The notes under the pieces are model-generated. The model searched no databases and was not told the DNA's origin. It saw only the letters and a list, made by a program, of their open reading frames with translations. 64,000 nt of DNA from the NCBI RefSeq assembly GCF_024433635.1, contig NZ_WNJZ01000001.1, positions 1-64,000 on the forward strand, read 5' to 3'. Each line of letters begins with the position of its first letter. Positions within the stretch are counted from its first letter, which is position 1. Below are positions 32,139 through 41,005 of the stretch, piece after piece. This stretch comes from Ruminococcus sp. zg-924. Its GTDB lineage: Bacteria; Bacillota; Clostridia; Oscillospirales; Acutalibacteraceae. Position numbers and translations under genes: made by a program.

Positions 32139-33482
32139 ATGGAGGATAAAAGTAAATTGCCCTTGAAGCCATTTCATACAAGAGGAGGGGTCAAGGCTCC
32201 GCACAGGAAGCACACGGCAGAGTGTGAAAGCGTAATAATGCCGCCGCCGAATGAGGTGATTATTTGTATGAGTCAGCACATCGGCGCACCCTGTAAGCCG
32301 GTTGTGAAGGCAGGCGATGTGGTTAAGGTTGGTCAGCTGATAGGCGACAGCGATGCTTTTGTGTCGGTACCGATGCACTCTTCAGTTTCGGGCAAGGTGA
32401 AAAAGATAGAAACTGTGACTATGCCGAATGGCACAAAGGTTCAGGCGGTCAGAATTGAGAGCGACGGACTTATGACGCCGTTTGAGGGCATAGCTCCGCC
32501 TAATATCAACTCAAGAGAGGACTTTATTAGAGCTGTAAGGGACAGCGGCGTTGTTGGTCTTGGCGGTGCAGGCTTTCCTGTGCACGTTAAGCTGAGTGTT
32601 GAAAAGGATAAGGTTGATACTCTTATCATCAATGCAGCAGAATGTGAGCCGTATATTACGGCTGATAACCGTGAAGCTCTCGAAAACTCCTGGGGAGTTA
32701 TCAGCGGAATAAAGTCGGTTATGGAGCTTATGGAGATTGACACAGCGATTATAGCCATTGAAAGCAACAAGCCGAAAGCAATCAAGGTTTTGCAGGAGGT
32801 ATGCACCGCCGCAAACCGTGACATGAAGGGCGAGGTTTGTGTTCTGCCGCTTAAGGCGAGATATCCGCAGGGAGCTGAGAAGGTTATAATAAAGGCTTGC
32901 ACAAATCGTGTTGTTCCTGAGGGAAAGCTTCCTGCCGATGTTGGCTGTGTTGTAATGAATATCGGCTCGGTTGCGTTTATTGCTTCATATCTTAAAACCG
33001 GTATGCCTCTTATTACAAAGAGAATTACCGTTGACGGTCAGGCGGTTAACAGACCGCAAAATGTAATTGTGCCGATTGGCACTAAGATTAAGGATATAAT
33101 TGAGTTCTGCGGCGGATATAAGGAACAGCCGGAAAAGCTGATTTTCGGCGGCCCGATGATGGGTCTTGCATTGCCTGATGACGAAATGCCGCTTTTAAAG
33201 CAAAACAATGCCGTTCTTGCCTTTTCTAAAAAAGAGGCTGCAAAACTTGAGCCGAGTGATTGTATTCGCTGCGGCAGATGTGCGTCAGCCTGTCCTATGG
33301 GCTTGGTACCGCCAAGAATAAGCGGCTTTATCAAGCAAAAGGATATACCCTCTATGCTTGAAAGCGGCTTGATGGTTTGTATGGAATGTGGCTGCTGCTC
33401 GTTTGTATGCCCTGCAAACAGACCGATTGTTCAGAATATGCGCCTTGGCAAAAGCATTGTGCGCAACAGCAAGAAAAATTAA
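32139..33482 (+). CDS. rnfC: Rnf complex subunit C (NADH-binding)
   Basis: This 447-aa peripheral subunit of the Rnf complex couples ferredoxin oxidation to NAD reduction and moves Na+ or H+ outwards. 'GLGGAGFPVHVKLS' is the NADH/FMN-binding motif shared with NuoF-like proteins. Two 4Fe-4S sites follow near the C-terminus, 'CIRCGRCASACPMGLVP' and 'CMECGCCSFVCPANRPI'. RnfC is the entry or exit point for NADH. It heads a six-gene operon in the order C-D-G-E-A-B that is usual in Clostridia. The C-terminus is shorter than in the repeat-bearing proteobacterial RsxC. Confidence 0.95.
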   Translation: MEDKSKLPLKPFHTRGGVKAPHRKHTAECESVIMPPPNEVIICMSQHIGAPCKPVVKAGDVVKVGQLIGDSDAFVSVPMHSSVSGKVKKIETVTMPNGTKVQAVRIESDGLMTPFEGIAPPNINSREDFIRAVRDSGVVGLGGAGFPVHVKLSVEKDKVDTLIINAAECEPYITADNREALENSWGVISGIKSVMELMEIDTAIIAIESNKPKAIKVLQEVCTAANRDMKGEVCVLPLKARYPQGAEKVIIKACTNRVVPEGKLPADVGCVVMNIGSVAFIASYLKTGMPLITKRITVDGQAVNRPQNVIVPIGTKIKDIIEFCGGYKEQPEKLIFGGPMMGLALPDDEMPLLKQNNAVLAFSKKEAAKLEPSDCIRCGRCASACPMGLVPPRISGFIKQKDIPSMLESGLMVCMECGCCSFVCPANRPIVQNMRLGKSIVRNSKKN

Positions 33483-33491
33483 GGAGGGATA

Positions 33492-34439
33492 ATGATGGAA
33501 AATATGCTTACTGTTTCATCGTCACCGCATTTGTCAAGCGGTGCGACAACAAGAAAAATTATGCTTGACGTCATAATCTCTCTTGTGCCGGCGTCAATAG
33601 CGGCGACTGTTTTCTTTGGCTGGAAAAGTCTTATGCTTATCGCAGTGTGCGTTATCTCTTGTGTTGTAATGGAATATATCTGCCGCAGGGTGATGAAGAG
33701 GAAAAACACAATAGGCGATTTGAGCGCAGTTGTAACAGGCTTGCTTTTAGCGCTGAATCTGCCGTCAGGTATAAATCCGCTTATCGCCGTTTTCGGCTGT
33801 GCCGTTGCAATTATTGCGGTTAAACAGATGTTCGGCGGAATTGGAAACAACTTTGTAAATCCGGCTATCACAGCAAGAATAGTTTTGCTTGTTTCGTTCC
33901 CTGTTCATATGACAACGTGGGAAAAGCCGTTTGAGTGGCTTAATACAGCCGACAGTGTTACCGGTGCAACTCCGCTTGCTATGATGGCTCAAGGTGAGAA
34001 AACAAGCTATTTTGATTTGCTCATTGGCAACACAGGCGGCTGTCTGGGCGAAACCTGCGTTATCGCTCTTGTTCTCGGTGGAATTTATCTTGTTGCAAGG
34101 CGTGTAATATCACCTGTAATTCCGCTTTGCTTTATTGGCACTGTTTTTGTGCTTTCTTTTGTTTTGGGTCAGGACCCTGTGTTCCATATTTTAAGCGGCG
34201 GCGTTATGCTTGGCGCAATCTTTATGGCTACCGATTACACAACCTCTCCGATGAATACTTGGGGCAAAGTTATCTTCGGCATAGGCTGCGGAATTATTAC
34301 GGTGCTTATCAGGCTTTACGCAAATCTGCCTGAGGGTGTTTCGTTCTCAATCATTCTTATGAACATTCTCGTTCCGCATATTGAGAACCTGACAAAGCCA
34401 AGACCCTTTGGAAAGGAGAAAAAGAATGAAAAAGCTTAA
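33492..34439 (+). CDS. rnfD: Rnf complex subunit D
   Basis: This 315-aa membrane subunit has about ten hydrophobic segments. The flavinylation motif 'DSVTGATPLAMM' places covalently bound FMN on Thr160 by family analogy (ApbE-type transfer). 'GNNFVNPAITARIVLLVSFP' and 'MATDYTTSPMNTWGKVIFG' are conserved in RnfD/NqrB. aaggaggg lies immediately ahead, 9 bases after rnfC. Its end overlaps the start of rnfG by 14 bases. No apbE is in the window. Confidence 0.95.
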   Translation: MMENMLTVSSSPHLSSGATTRKIMLDVIISLVPASIAATVFFGWKSLMLIAVCVISCVVMEYICRRVMKRKNTIGDLSAVVTGLLLALNLPSGINPLIAVFGCAVAIIAVKQMFGGIGNNFVNPAITARIVLLVSFPVHMTTWEKPFEWLNTADSVTGATPLAMMAQGEKTSYFDLLIGNTGGCLGETCVIALVLGGIYLVARRVISPVIPLCFIGTVFVLSFVLGQDPVFHILSGGVMLGAIFMATDYTTSPMNTWGKVIFGIGCGIITVLIRLYANLPEGVSFSIILMNILVPHIENLTKPRPFGKEKKNEKA

Positions 34440-34998
34440 TCCAAAGGAAATTATAATGCCGATTATCGTTTTGCTTATAATATGCGTTGGAGTAACTGCG
34501 ATTCTGGCGGCTGTTAATAATCTGACAAAGGAGCCTATTGCACAGCAGTCAGCGCAAAAAGCAGAGCAGGCAAGAGCAGTTGTTCTGCCGAATGCCGAAA
34601 GCTTTGAAAAGCTTGAGTCCAAGTTTGAGGGCGTCAGCGACAGCTACAAGGGCATTATAAACGGCGAAACAGTCGGATATACCTTTACGGCAAGCTCCAA
34701 CGGCTACGGCGGAGCAGTTGAGGTTATGGTTGGAATAGACAGCAAAAGCGGCGAGATAAGCGGTGTTTCAATCCTTTCTCAGAGCGAAACACCGGGACTT
34801 GGTGCAAATGCCGTAAACAGCGAGTTTACCGACCAATACAAGCAAAAGGCAAAGGAAATAACCGTTATAAAAAATGCCGAACCGAAAGACGGCGAGATTG
34901 AGGCGCTGACAGGCGCAACAATAACCTCAAAAGCGGTAACAAATGCCGTAAACAGTGCTGTTGCGGCTTACGAAGAAATATTAAAGGGAGGGGAATAA
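34426..34998 (+). CDS. rnfG: Rnf complex subunit G (FMN-binding)
   Basis: From the ATG at 34426 (aaaggag ahead, inside rnfD) the product is 190 aa. One N-terminal membrane helix (about 9-30) is followed by an extracytoplasmic FMN-binding domain. 'QSETPGLGANAV' and 'IEALTGATITSKAVTNAV' are diagnostic. T165 in TGAT is the expected covalent FMN attachment site. It carries electrons across the membrane between the other subunits. An earlier ATG at 34408 precedes the ribosome binding site and is unlikely. Confidence 0.94.
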   Translation: MKKLNPKEIIMPIIVLLIICVGVTAILAAVNNLTKEPIAQQSAQKAEQARAVVLPNAESFEKLESKFEGVSDSYKGIINGETVGYTFTASSNGYGGAVEVMVGIDSKSGEISGVSILSQSETPGLGANAVNSEFTDQYKQKAKEITVIKNAEPKDGEIEALTGATITSKAVTNAVNSAVAAYEEILKGGE

Positions 34999-34999
34999 C

Positions 35000-35680
35000 T
35001 TGGCTAAAGGACTTTTTAAGGAATTTTCAAAGGGCATAATTAAGGAAAATCCAGTGCTTTGTCTTGTGCTTGGTACCTGCCCGACGCTTGCCGTTACAAC
35101 ACAGGCGTCAAACGCAATCGGCATGGGCGTTGCGGCTACACTTGTTCTTATATGTTCAAATGCGGCTATATCTCTCTTAAGAAAGGTTATTCCCGACAAG
35201 GTGAGAATACCGGCATACATAACGATAATAGCAGGCTTTGTTACAATGGTTCAGATGCTTGTGAAGGCGTTTGCGCCGGCTATTGACGAATCTCTTGGAA
35301 TTTATCTGCCGCTTATAGTTGTAAACTGCATTATCCTTGGCAGAGCCGAGATGTTCGCAAGCAAGAACAGTGTTGTTCCGTCAATGGTTGACGGGCTCGG
35401 CATGGGTGTTGGTTTTACAGCTGCAATGCTTCTTATGGGTGCTATCAGAGAGCTTCTTGGTGCCGGAACGATATTCGGGCTTCCGGTGACATCTGCCTTT
35501 ATGGACCCAATACTTATATTCATTCTTCCGCCGGGCGGCTTTTTCGTGTTTGGTATGCTTGTTGCGCTTTCCTCAAAGCTTAGCGGCAAGCAAAAGACAG
35601 CGGAGGACATAAGCTGTGCAAAATGCCCGATGAACAAGAATTGCTCAAAGCTTAAGGAGGAGGGACAGTGCAATGGTTAA
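35000..35680 (+). CDS. rnfE: Rnf complex subunit E with cysteine-rich C-terminal tail
   Basis: This 226-aa membrane subunit has six hydrophobic segments and the RnfE/NqrD motifs 'ENPVLCLVLGTCPTLAV' and 'SLGIYLPLIVVNCIILGRAE'. The first two Cys-bearing half-helices, shared with RnfA, hold a transmembrane 2Fe-2S centre. Unusual here is the last segment, with C206, C209, C215 and C224 in a Cx2Cx5Cx8C arrangement, which looks like a separate metal site. The start is TTG with gggagggg ahead. It overlaps rnfA by 8 bases. Confidence 0.93.
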   Translation: MAKGLFKEFSKGIIKENPVLCLVLGTCPTLAVTTQASNAIGMGVAATLVLICSNAAISLLRKVIPDKVRIPAYITIIAGFVTMVQMLVKAFAPAIDESLGIYLPLIVVNCIILGRAEMFASKNSVVPSMVDGLGMGVGFTAAMLLMGAIRELLGAGTIFGLPVTSAFMDPILIFILPPGGFFVFGMLVALSSKLSGKQKTAEDISCAKCPMNKNCSKLKEEGQCNG

Positions 35681-36281
35681 ACAGCTTGTTGCCGTGTTTT
35701 TAGCGGCTATATTGACGGAAAACTACGTTCTGTCGAAGTTCCTTGGTATCTGTCCGTTTTTGGGCGTTTCAAAAAAGGTCAACACGGCTCTCGGCATGAG
35801 CGCCGCAGTAACTTTTGTTATGGTGTTGGCTACCGCTGTTACTTACCCGATTTATGAGAATATTCTTGTTCCGAGCGGTCTTGAGTATTTGCAGACAATA
35901 GTGTTTATTCTTGTAATAGCCGGACTTGTTCAGCTGGTAGAGATTATTCTTAAAAAATATATGCCGCCGCTTTACAATTCCTTGGGTATATATCTGCCGC
36001 TTATCACAACAAACTGCGCTGTTTTGGGCGTAACAATGCTTGTACTTGAAAAAGCGGCTCAGGATCCGAGCTACACCTATGTTACCGCATTGGTGAACGC
36101 ATTGGGCGCAGGTATTGGCTTCCTTGTGGCTATGGTTATTTTTGCAGGAGTAAGAGGTCGTCTTGAAACAGCTGATATTCCCAAATCGCTTAAGGGCTTA
36201 CCGATTACACTTGTTTCCGCAAGCCTTGTTTCGGTTTCATTCTTAGGCTTTGCAGGCCTTGTAGAAGGCTTGATGGGATAG
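35673..36281 (+). CDS. rnfA: Rnf complex subunit A
   Basis: This 202-aa six-helix membrane subunit is homologous to RnfE and inserted in the opposite topology. 'LTENYVLSKFLGICPFLGVSKK' and 'SLGIYLPLITTNCAVLGV' carry the conserved Cys residues that with RnfE bind the membrane iron-sulphur centre. The start lies within the 3' end of rnfE, with 'aaggaggaggga' ahead. rnfB follows after about 50 bases. Confidence 0.95.
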   Translation: MVKQLVAVFLAAILTENYVLSKFLGICPFLGVSKKVNTALGMSAAVTFVMVLATAVTYPIYENILVPSGLEYLQTIVFILVIAGLVQLVEIILKKYMPPLYNSLGIYLPLITTNCAVLGVTMLVLEKAAQDPSYTYVTALVNALGAGIGFLVAMVIFAGVRGRLETADIPKSLKGLPITLVSASLVSVSFLGFAGLVEGLMG

Positions 36282-36330
36282 GCAATGTCGCAGCTTAATG
36301 ACATTGGATTGGTTTAATGGAGGAAATCAT

Positions 36331-37116
36331 ATGGATACAATTTTGATTGCCGTTTTGGTGGTTGGAGCAATAGGTCTTGTTGTGGCTGTTGTGCTTTCGT
36401 TTGCGTCGGCGTTTTTTGCTGTTCCTGTTGACGAAAAGGTTGAAAAGCTAACCGAGGCTTTGCCGGGAGCAAACTGTGGAGCCTGTGGTTTTTCAGGCTG
36501 TTCAGGCTATGCCCAGGCGCTTGCTAAGGGCGACGCCGAGCCTGGGCAGTGCCCTGTTGGCGGTGACGATGTTGCAAAAACGGTTGCACAGATACTCGGC
36601 GTAAAGGCGGCTCACTCTGAGCCGAAAACCGCCCGTGTTATGTGCAGCGGAAGCTGTGACAATACGGAGAAAAAAATAAATTACAGCGGCATACGCTCCT
36701 GTGCGGCGGCTGTTCAGCTGCTTGCAGGAGGCGGTAAGTGCGCTTATGGCTGTGTTGGTATGGGCGACTGCGTTAATGCCTGTGAGTTTGGCGCAATTAA
36801 AGTTTGTAACGGCGTTGCTGTTGTGAATGAAGATTTGTGTAAGGCGTGCAAAAAATGCGCCGCCGCTTGCCCAAAGAGCCTTATTTCAATTGTTCCGAAG
36901 AAAAGCGCCGCTGTTTTGTGCAGTAATTTTGATAAAGGCGCACAGACTAAGGACGACTGTAAAATTGGCTGTATCGGCTGTATGAAGTGTCAAAAGGTAT
37001 GTGAAACAGGTGCAATTAAGGTTGAAAACTTTAAGGCGACTGTCAATCCGGAGCTTTGTACACAGTGCGGAAAGTGCGCCGAGGCTTGCCCGAAAGGTGT
37101 AATTTCGATTTTTTAG
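36331..37116 (+). CDS. rnfB: Rnf complex subunit B (ferredoxin-type)
   Basis: From the ATG at 36331 (ggagg ahead) the product is 261 aa. One N-terminal helix (about 3-28) is followed by a Fes-type 4Fe-4S domain (C49, C52, C57, C74 in 'GANCGACGFSGCSGY' and 'GQCPVGG'). Further Cys-rich ferredoxin repeats include 'CKACKKCAAACPKSLI' and the final 'CTQCGKCAEACPKGVI'. RnfB takes electrons from reduced ferredoxin. It is last in rnfCDGEAB. No strong terminator separates it from the rpsT promoter. Confidence 0.95.
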   Translation: MDTILIAVLVVGAIGLVVAVVLSFASAFFAVPVDEKVEKLTEALPGANCGACGFSGCSGYAQALAKGDAEPGQCPVGGDDVAKTVAQILGVKAAHSEPKTARVMCSGSCDNTEKKINYSGIRSCAAAVQLLAGGGKCAYGCVGMGDCVNACEFGAIKVCNGVAVVNEDLCKACKKCAAACPKSLISIVPKKSAAVLCSNFDKGAQTKDDCKIGCIGCMKCQKVCETGAIKVENFKATVNPELCTQCGKCAEACPKGVISIF

Positions 37117-37136
37117 GAAAAACTTTGAAAAAAGTC

Positions 37137-37165
37137 TTGCGTTTTCGGGGAAAAGGTGTTATCAT
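37137..37165 (+). promoter_or_regulatory. sigma-A promoter of rpsT
   Basis: TTGCGT (37137-37142), 17 bp, TATCAT (37160-37165). Confidence 0.6.
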
Positions 37166-37204
37166 ATATCTTACTGTGAGTATGAGCAAAAGGAGGTAGG
37201 ACAA

Positions 37205-37465
37205 ATGCCAAACATTAAGTCAGCAAAAAAGAGAGTTAAGGTTACAGCAGTTAAAACTGCAAGAAACAAGGCCTTCAAGTCATCTTTAAAGACAGTTGTA
37301 AAGAAGGCTAACGCAGCTATTGAGGCTAACTCAGCCGACAAGGCTCAGGCAGTGAGCGCAGCATACAAGAAAATTGATCAGGCTGCTGCTAAGGGTATTC
37401 TTCACAAGAATACAGCGGCAAGAAGTAAGTCCGCACTTGCTCGCAAGCTCAACGCTTCAGCTTAA
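37205..37465 (+). CDS. rpsT: 30S ribosomal protein S20
   Basis: This 86-aa basic helical protein starts MPNIKSAKKRVKVTAVKTAR and contains 'AYKKIDQAAAKGILHKNTAARSKSALA', the S20 signature. It binds 16S rRNA early in 30S assembly. 'aaggaggtagg' is a near-perfect ribosome binding site. It has its own promoter and terminator after the rnf operon. hemN/lepA or holA, frequent neighbours of rpsT, are not adjacent. Confidence 0.97.
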   Translation: MPNIKSAKKRVKVTAVKTARNKAFKSSLKTVVKKANAAIEANSADKAQAVSAAYKKIDQAAAKGILHKNTAARSKSALARKLNASA

Positions 37466-37480
37466 ATTTTATAAAAGATT

Positions 37481-37510
37481 AAGACGGGTTTTCCCGTCTT
37501 ATTTTTTTGC
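37481..37510 (+). terminator. rpsT terminator
   Basis: aagacggg (37481-37488) pairs with cccgtctt (37493-37500), followed by atttttttg. Confidence 0.92.
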
Positions 37511-37641
37511 GTATTTTTAAGAGCCGGCGCCGCAGATAACTAATAATGCTTCTTGAATTGCAGTAGTCAGCAACGTATTTACAAGTAACGTTTTGATTGT
37601 GCCGCTTTGTGTACAGACTTTAGCAGCTCAGCGACAAGATA

Positions 37642-37703
37642 GGAATAAAAAAGGACTGATGCAAAACCAAACGGTTAAAACCGTGATTTTGTTTCAGTCC
37701 TTT
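37642..37703 (-). terminator. nested-hairpin terminator of the coiled-coil/acidic protein gene
   Basis: aaaggactga (37650-37659) pairs with tcagtccttt (37694-37703). An inner hairpin acggtt-aa-aaccgt lies at 37671-37684. On the minus strand TTTTTTATT follows. Confidence 0.8.
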
Positions 37704-37720
37704 AAAAAATATTTTTCAGT

Positions 37721-38254
37721 TTATTCTTCTTCCGAAGCTTTGCTTGTGCTGTCTGTCATCTCGTCCAGCTTATCCTTGACAGATTGGATATCATCAGCCT
37801 TGAATTCGCTGTCTGCTTCATCATCAAGCGGCTGTGAAGGCTGAGCGTCAAGCTTGTCATTTGGCGCTTCATCAGATGTAGATGCTTCTTCATACGAGCA
37901 GCAAAGTGTGATGTCACCGCTTTCGTCCTCTTCATCATCGGACGTAAGCTCGCTTTCTGCGATAACCTGTGAGTCGATAAGCTCATGGTAGCGTGCGATT
38001 GCTCTTTTAAATCTCTTGCTTGAATTAACGATTGACTGACAATGCTCCTTTGCTTCGTCGCTTGCTGCAAGTTCGTTATCCTTTATCTTTCTGTAATACT
38101 CTTTGCCAAGCTCGATATAAGCCTTGTTGATTGTCTTAGCTTCGCTTCTCATAACAAGGCGAAGTCTGTTAACCTGAGCCTTAATTCTGTTTTTTTCAAC
38201 TACGGTCTGTACAGCATCGCTAAGGCAACTGCCTATTGATTCAAAAATATTCAT
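37721..38254 (-). CDS. coiled-coil protein with acidic tail, unknown function
   Basis: I do not recognise a family. The 177-aa product starts MNIFESIGSCLSDAVQTVVEKNR. Residues 15-95 are K/R/E-rich and predicted helical ('AQVNRLRLVMRSEAKTINKAYIELGKEYYRKI', '...SSKRFKRAIARYHELI'). The last 80 residues are strongly acidic and low in complexity. There is no signal peptide, membrane helix or metal motif. The N-terminal half resembles helical parts of small cytosolic proteins common in Ruminococcaceae, but I cannot name them. It is a single gene with its own terminator. Confidence 0.65.
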   Translation of the reverse strand: MNIFESIGSCLSDAVQTVVEKNRIKAQVNRLRLVMRSEAKTINKAYIELGKEYYRKIKDNELAASDEAKEHCQSIVNSSKRFKRAIARYHELIDSQVIAESELTSDDEEDESGDITLCCSYEEASTSDEAPNDKLDAQPSQPLDDEADSEFKADDIQSVKDKLDEMTDSTSKASEEE

Positions 38255-38441
38255 ATGAACACTCCCTATTTATTGTGACTTTACGGAATCCTTGTATTTA
38301 TTATGGCAGAAAAAACAGCCGGGGTCAAGCAAACGGAATAATTTTTTAAATTTTTTAATAATTCCGAATGAAAAATTGTTGAAAATGTGTTATACTTAGT
38401 GGTAACTAAGCGTATTTTGATGAAAAAATGGAGGCATTGCT

Positions 38442-39107
38442 ATGTCTATAAGCGAGCTTAAGGCGGTTGAGTGTCCGCACTGCTTCGGCAGCAACAAGAT
38501 TGTATTTTACAGCAGCATCTCACCGTCGTCTGATGAATCGCTGAGAAATTCGCTTCTCAACGATACTCTTTTTAAATACACCTGTATTCACTGCGGCTAT
38601 GAGGCTCGGCTTTCGTATCCCGTGCTTTATAACGATGTGAACAGACGTTTTATGATTTACTTTATTCCCGGCTGTGACAAAAGGGTTATCACTGACAGAG
38701 TGATTGAGTTGGACCGTTCGCGAATTGCGCCGATAAAAAAGCGTGTTGTGTCCGATTATAACAGCCTTAAGGAAAAAATTATAATTTTTGAGTCGGGTCT
38801 TGACGATATGGCGATTGAGCTTACAAAGCTTGCGCTTAAGATTAAGACTGAAAAGAAGCTCGGCATACACACAGACTGCGGATATTTCTCTTTTTATGAC
38901 CGCAGGCAGATAGGCTTTACCTTCTTTGATGCCGACACAAAGGAAAAGCACCTTGAAACCGCAGGTATGCAGGTTTATCAGAAGTCGCTTGGCATAGCCG
39001 CACGGCTTGGCCGTAAGCAGAGAATGAGCAAGGCTTTTATTAATGTTGACAGGGCGTGGGCAAAAGAGATTTTGCACCGCTATCAGCGATACGGCTTTGA
39101 CGAATAA
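38442..39107 (+). CDS. CpXC-domain protein
   Basis: This 221-aa protein has an N-terminal zinc-ribbon-like CpXC domain, 'VECPHCFGSNKIVFY', then 'FKYTCIHCGYEARLSYPVLYNDVNRRFMIYFIPG'. The Cys pairs bracket a beta-rich insert, as in the CpXC family of uncharacterised Firmicute proteins. The rest (about 100-221) is mostly helical. 'ggagg' precedes the ATG. It lies just upstream of the Gld-type ABC operon but is separated by about 220 bases with a new promoter, so it is probably independent. Confidence 0.75.
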   Translation: MSISELKAVECPHCFGSNKIVFYSSISPSSDESLRNSLLNDTLFKYTCIHCGYEARLSYPVLYNDVNRRFMIYFIPGCDKRVITDRVIELDRSRIAPIKKRVVSDYNSLKEKIIIFESGLDDMAIELTKLALKIKTEKKLGIHTDCGYFSFYDRRQIGFTFFDADTKEKHLETAGMQVYQKSLGIAARLGRKQRMSKAFINVDRAWAKEILHRYQRYGFDE

Positions 39108-39257
39108 TAATTTGGTTTGTTTTAGTTTGACGAAGACTTGCAAGTGACGAAAATAGTCTGAAAATTTTGTGTTCAGCGCACAAAAGGAAAGCAAAATAGG
39201 CACTTATTGGGCTATTATTTACCGAATTTAAGGTAAAAATTCATACAATCTTAACAC

Positions 39258-39285
39258 TTGCTTACTGTCTTTAACTTACCATAAT
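39258..39285 (+). promoter_or_regulatory. promoter of the Gld-type ABC operon
   Basis: TTGCTT (39258-39263), 16 bp, CATAAT (39280-39285). Confidence 0.5.
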
Positions 39286-39325
39286 ATATGGTTTTAATAT
39301 AATAAAGCGAAGGAGTGACCAATGA

Positions 39326-40291
39326 ATGGTTGAGGTTAAAAACCTTGTGAAAAAATACGGTGATCATACTGCGCTTGACAATGTCAGCTTTACCGCTGAA
39401 GCCGGGGAAATACTCGGCTTTTTAGGGCCTAACGGCGCAGGAAAATCGACCACAATGAATATTATAACGGGTTATATTTCATCTACCTCCGGCACAGTAA
39501 CGGTTGACGGCTGTGAAATTCTTGACGACCCGACAGGCGCTAAGTCTAAAATAGGATATCTGCCTGAAATACCGCCGCTTTATATTGATATGACGGTAAG
39601 AAAATACCTTGAGTTTATGTTCAATCTTAAAAAGGTAAGGCTGCCGAAAAAGGAGCATATCGACGAGGTTTGTGCGGTTGTTAAAATTAAGGACGTGCAG
39701 AACAGGCTTATTAAAAACCTTTCTAAGGGTTATAAGCAGAGAGTTGGACTTGCTCAGGCACTTTTGGGCAATCCTCCGGTGCTTATCCTTGACGAACCGA
39801 CTGTCGGACTTGACCCAAAGCAGATTATCGAGATGCGTAACCTTATAAAGGGGCTTGGCAAAAAGCACACTGTAATTTTGTCCTCGCACGTTTTGTCTGA
39901 GGTTCAGGCAACCTGCGACAGAGTTATTATTATAAATCAGGGTAAGCTTGTTGCCGACAGCAAGACAAGCTCGCTTTCAGACACTCTGTCAAGCTCAAGC
40001 AGTCTTTTACTCAGGGTTATCGGCTCTCCGTCAGGCGTTATGAGCGCATTAAAGGCGGTTGAGGGTGTTGTCAGAGTTGAAAAGGGTGCACAGGTGTCTG
40101 AAGACGGCTGCTATGAATATGTAATTACAACGGATAAAGATAATGACCCAAGCAAGGGTATTTTTTATGCTATGGCTAAAAACAACAGCCCGATTGTTTT
40201 AATGAGAAGCAACGAGCTCTCGCTTGAAGAGGCGTTCTTAAGGGTTACAGAGCCTGTCGCTTCTGTAAGCAGAAAAGGAGGTAAGCGTTAA
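39326..40291 (+). CDS. ABC transporter ATP-binding protein (GldA-like)
   Basis: This 321-aa ATPase has Walker A 'GFLGPNGAGKSTTMN' (about 32-46), Q-loop region 'IGYLPEIPPLY', signature 'LSKGYKQRVGLAQALLG', Walker B 'PVLILDEPTVGLDP' and the switch 'HTVILSSHVL'. The C-terminal 90 residues form the accessory domain found in GldA-like exporters. With the next three genes it matches the GldA-GldF-GldG plus DUF4340 set. In Bacteroidetes that set is needed for gliding, but in other bacteria it is an exporter of unknown substrate. aaggag sets the start. The stop overlaps the permease start by one base. Confidence 0.92.
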   Translation: MVEVKNLVKKYGDHTALDNVSFTAEAGEILGFLGPNGAGKSTTMNIITGYISSTSGTVTVDGCEILDDPTGAKSKIGYLPEIPPLYIDMTVRKYLEFMFNLKKVRLPKKEHIDEVCAVVKIKDVQNRLIKNLSKGYKQRVGLAQALLGNPPVLILDEPTVGLDPKQIIEMRNLIKGLGKKHTVILSSHVLSEVQATCDRVIIINQGKLVADSKTSSLSDTLSSSSSLLLRVIGSPSGVMSALKAVEGVVRVEKGAQVSEDGCYEYVITTDKDNDPSKGIFYAMAKNNSPIVLMRSNELSLEEAFLRVTEPVASVSRKGGKR

Positions 40292-40992
40292 TGGGTGCTA
40301 TAATTAAAAGGGAGGTAAGCGCCTACTTTACGTCGGCAATTGCTTATGTTGTAATGGCGGTGTTCTTTCTGTTTTCGGGTATGTTCTTCTGGAATATGCT
40401 GTATTATGACAGCTCGAATTTGATTATTGTATTTTCATCAATGTTTATGGTAACGCTGTGCGTTCTGCCGATGCTTACTATGAAGCTTTTAAGCGATGAG
40501 AAAAGGCAGAAAACAGACCAGGCTTTACTGACCGCTCCGATAAGCGTTTGGCAGATAGTTCTCGGCAAGTTTATTTCGGCTGAAATAATTTATCTTTGCT
40601 GTATGGCTATTTACATACCGATGACACTTGTTGTTGCCTGCTTTACTGCTCCGCAGTGGGGAATTATACTTTGCAACCTTATCGGTATGTTCCTGCTTGG
40701 AAGCTCTATAATTGCAATCGGCGTATTTATTTCATCTCTTACAGAGAGTCAGGTTATTGCCGCTGTTGCAGGTATAGCCACAGGCTTCTTTATCAGTATG
40801 CTCGACAATATCTCCGCCGCTATTGGTGTTGATTTTGTTACAGCAATTATCAGCTGGATTTCGTTTATGACACGTTACCAGAACTTCTATTCAGGAATTT
40901 TTAATATTGCTGACGCAATATACTTTTTAAGCGTAATCGGATTGTTCTTGTTCCTCACAACAAGAGTAATCGACAGAAAGCGTTGGAGCTGA
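40291..40992 (+). CDS. ABC-2 type permease (GldF-like)
   Basis: This 233-aa membrane protein has six hydrophobic segments and 'IIKREVSAYFTSAIAYVVMAVFFLFSG' at the N-terminus, typical of ABC-2/NosY/GldF permeases. 'LLSDEKRQKTDQALLTAPISVWQIVLGKF' is the cytoplasmic coupling loop. It forms the channel with the GldA-like ATPase, whose gene overlaps it (taatg). The GldG-like gene follows after 13 bases. Confidence 0.9.
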   Translation: MGAIIKREVSAYFTSAIAYVVMAVFFLFSGMFFWNMLYYDSSNLIIVFSSMFMVTLCVLPMLTMKLLSDEKRQKTDQALLTAPISVWQIVLGKFISAEIIYLCCMAIYIPMTLVVACFTAPQWGIILCNLIGMFLLGSSIIAIGVFISSLTESQVIAAVAGIATGFFISMLDNISAAIGVDFVTAIISWISFMTRYQNFYSGIFNIADAIYFLSVIGLFLFLTTRVIDRKRWS

Positions 40993-41005
40993 GGAGGGGA
41001 TTAGG

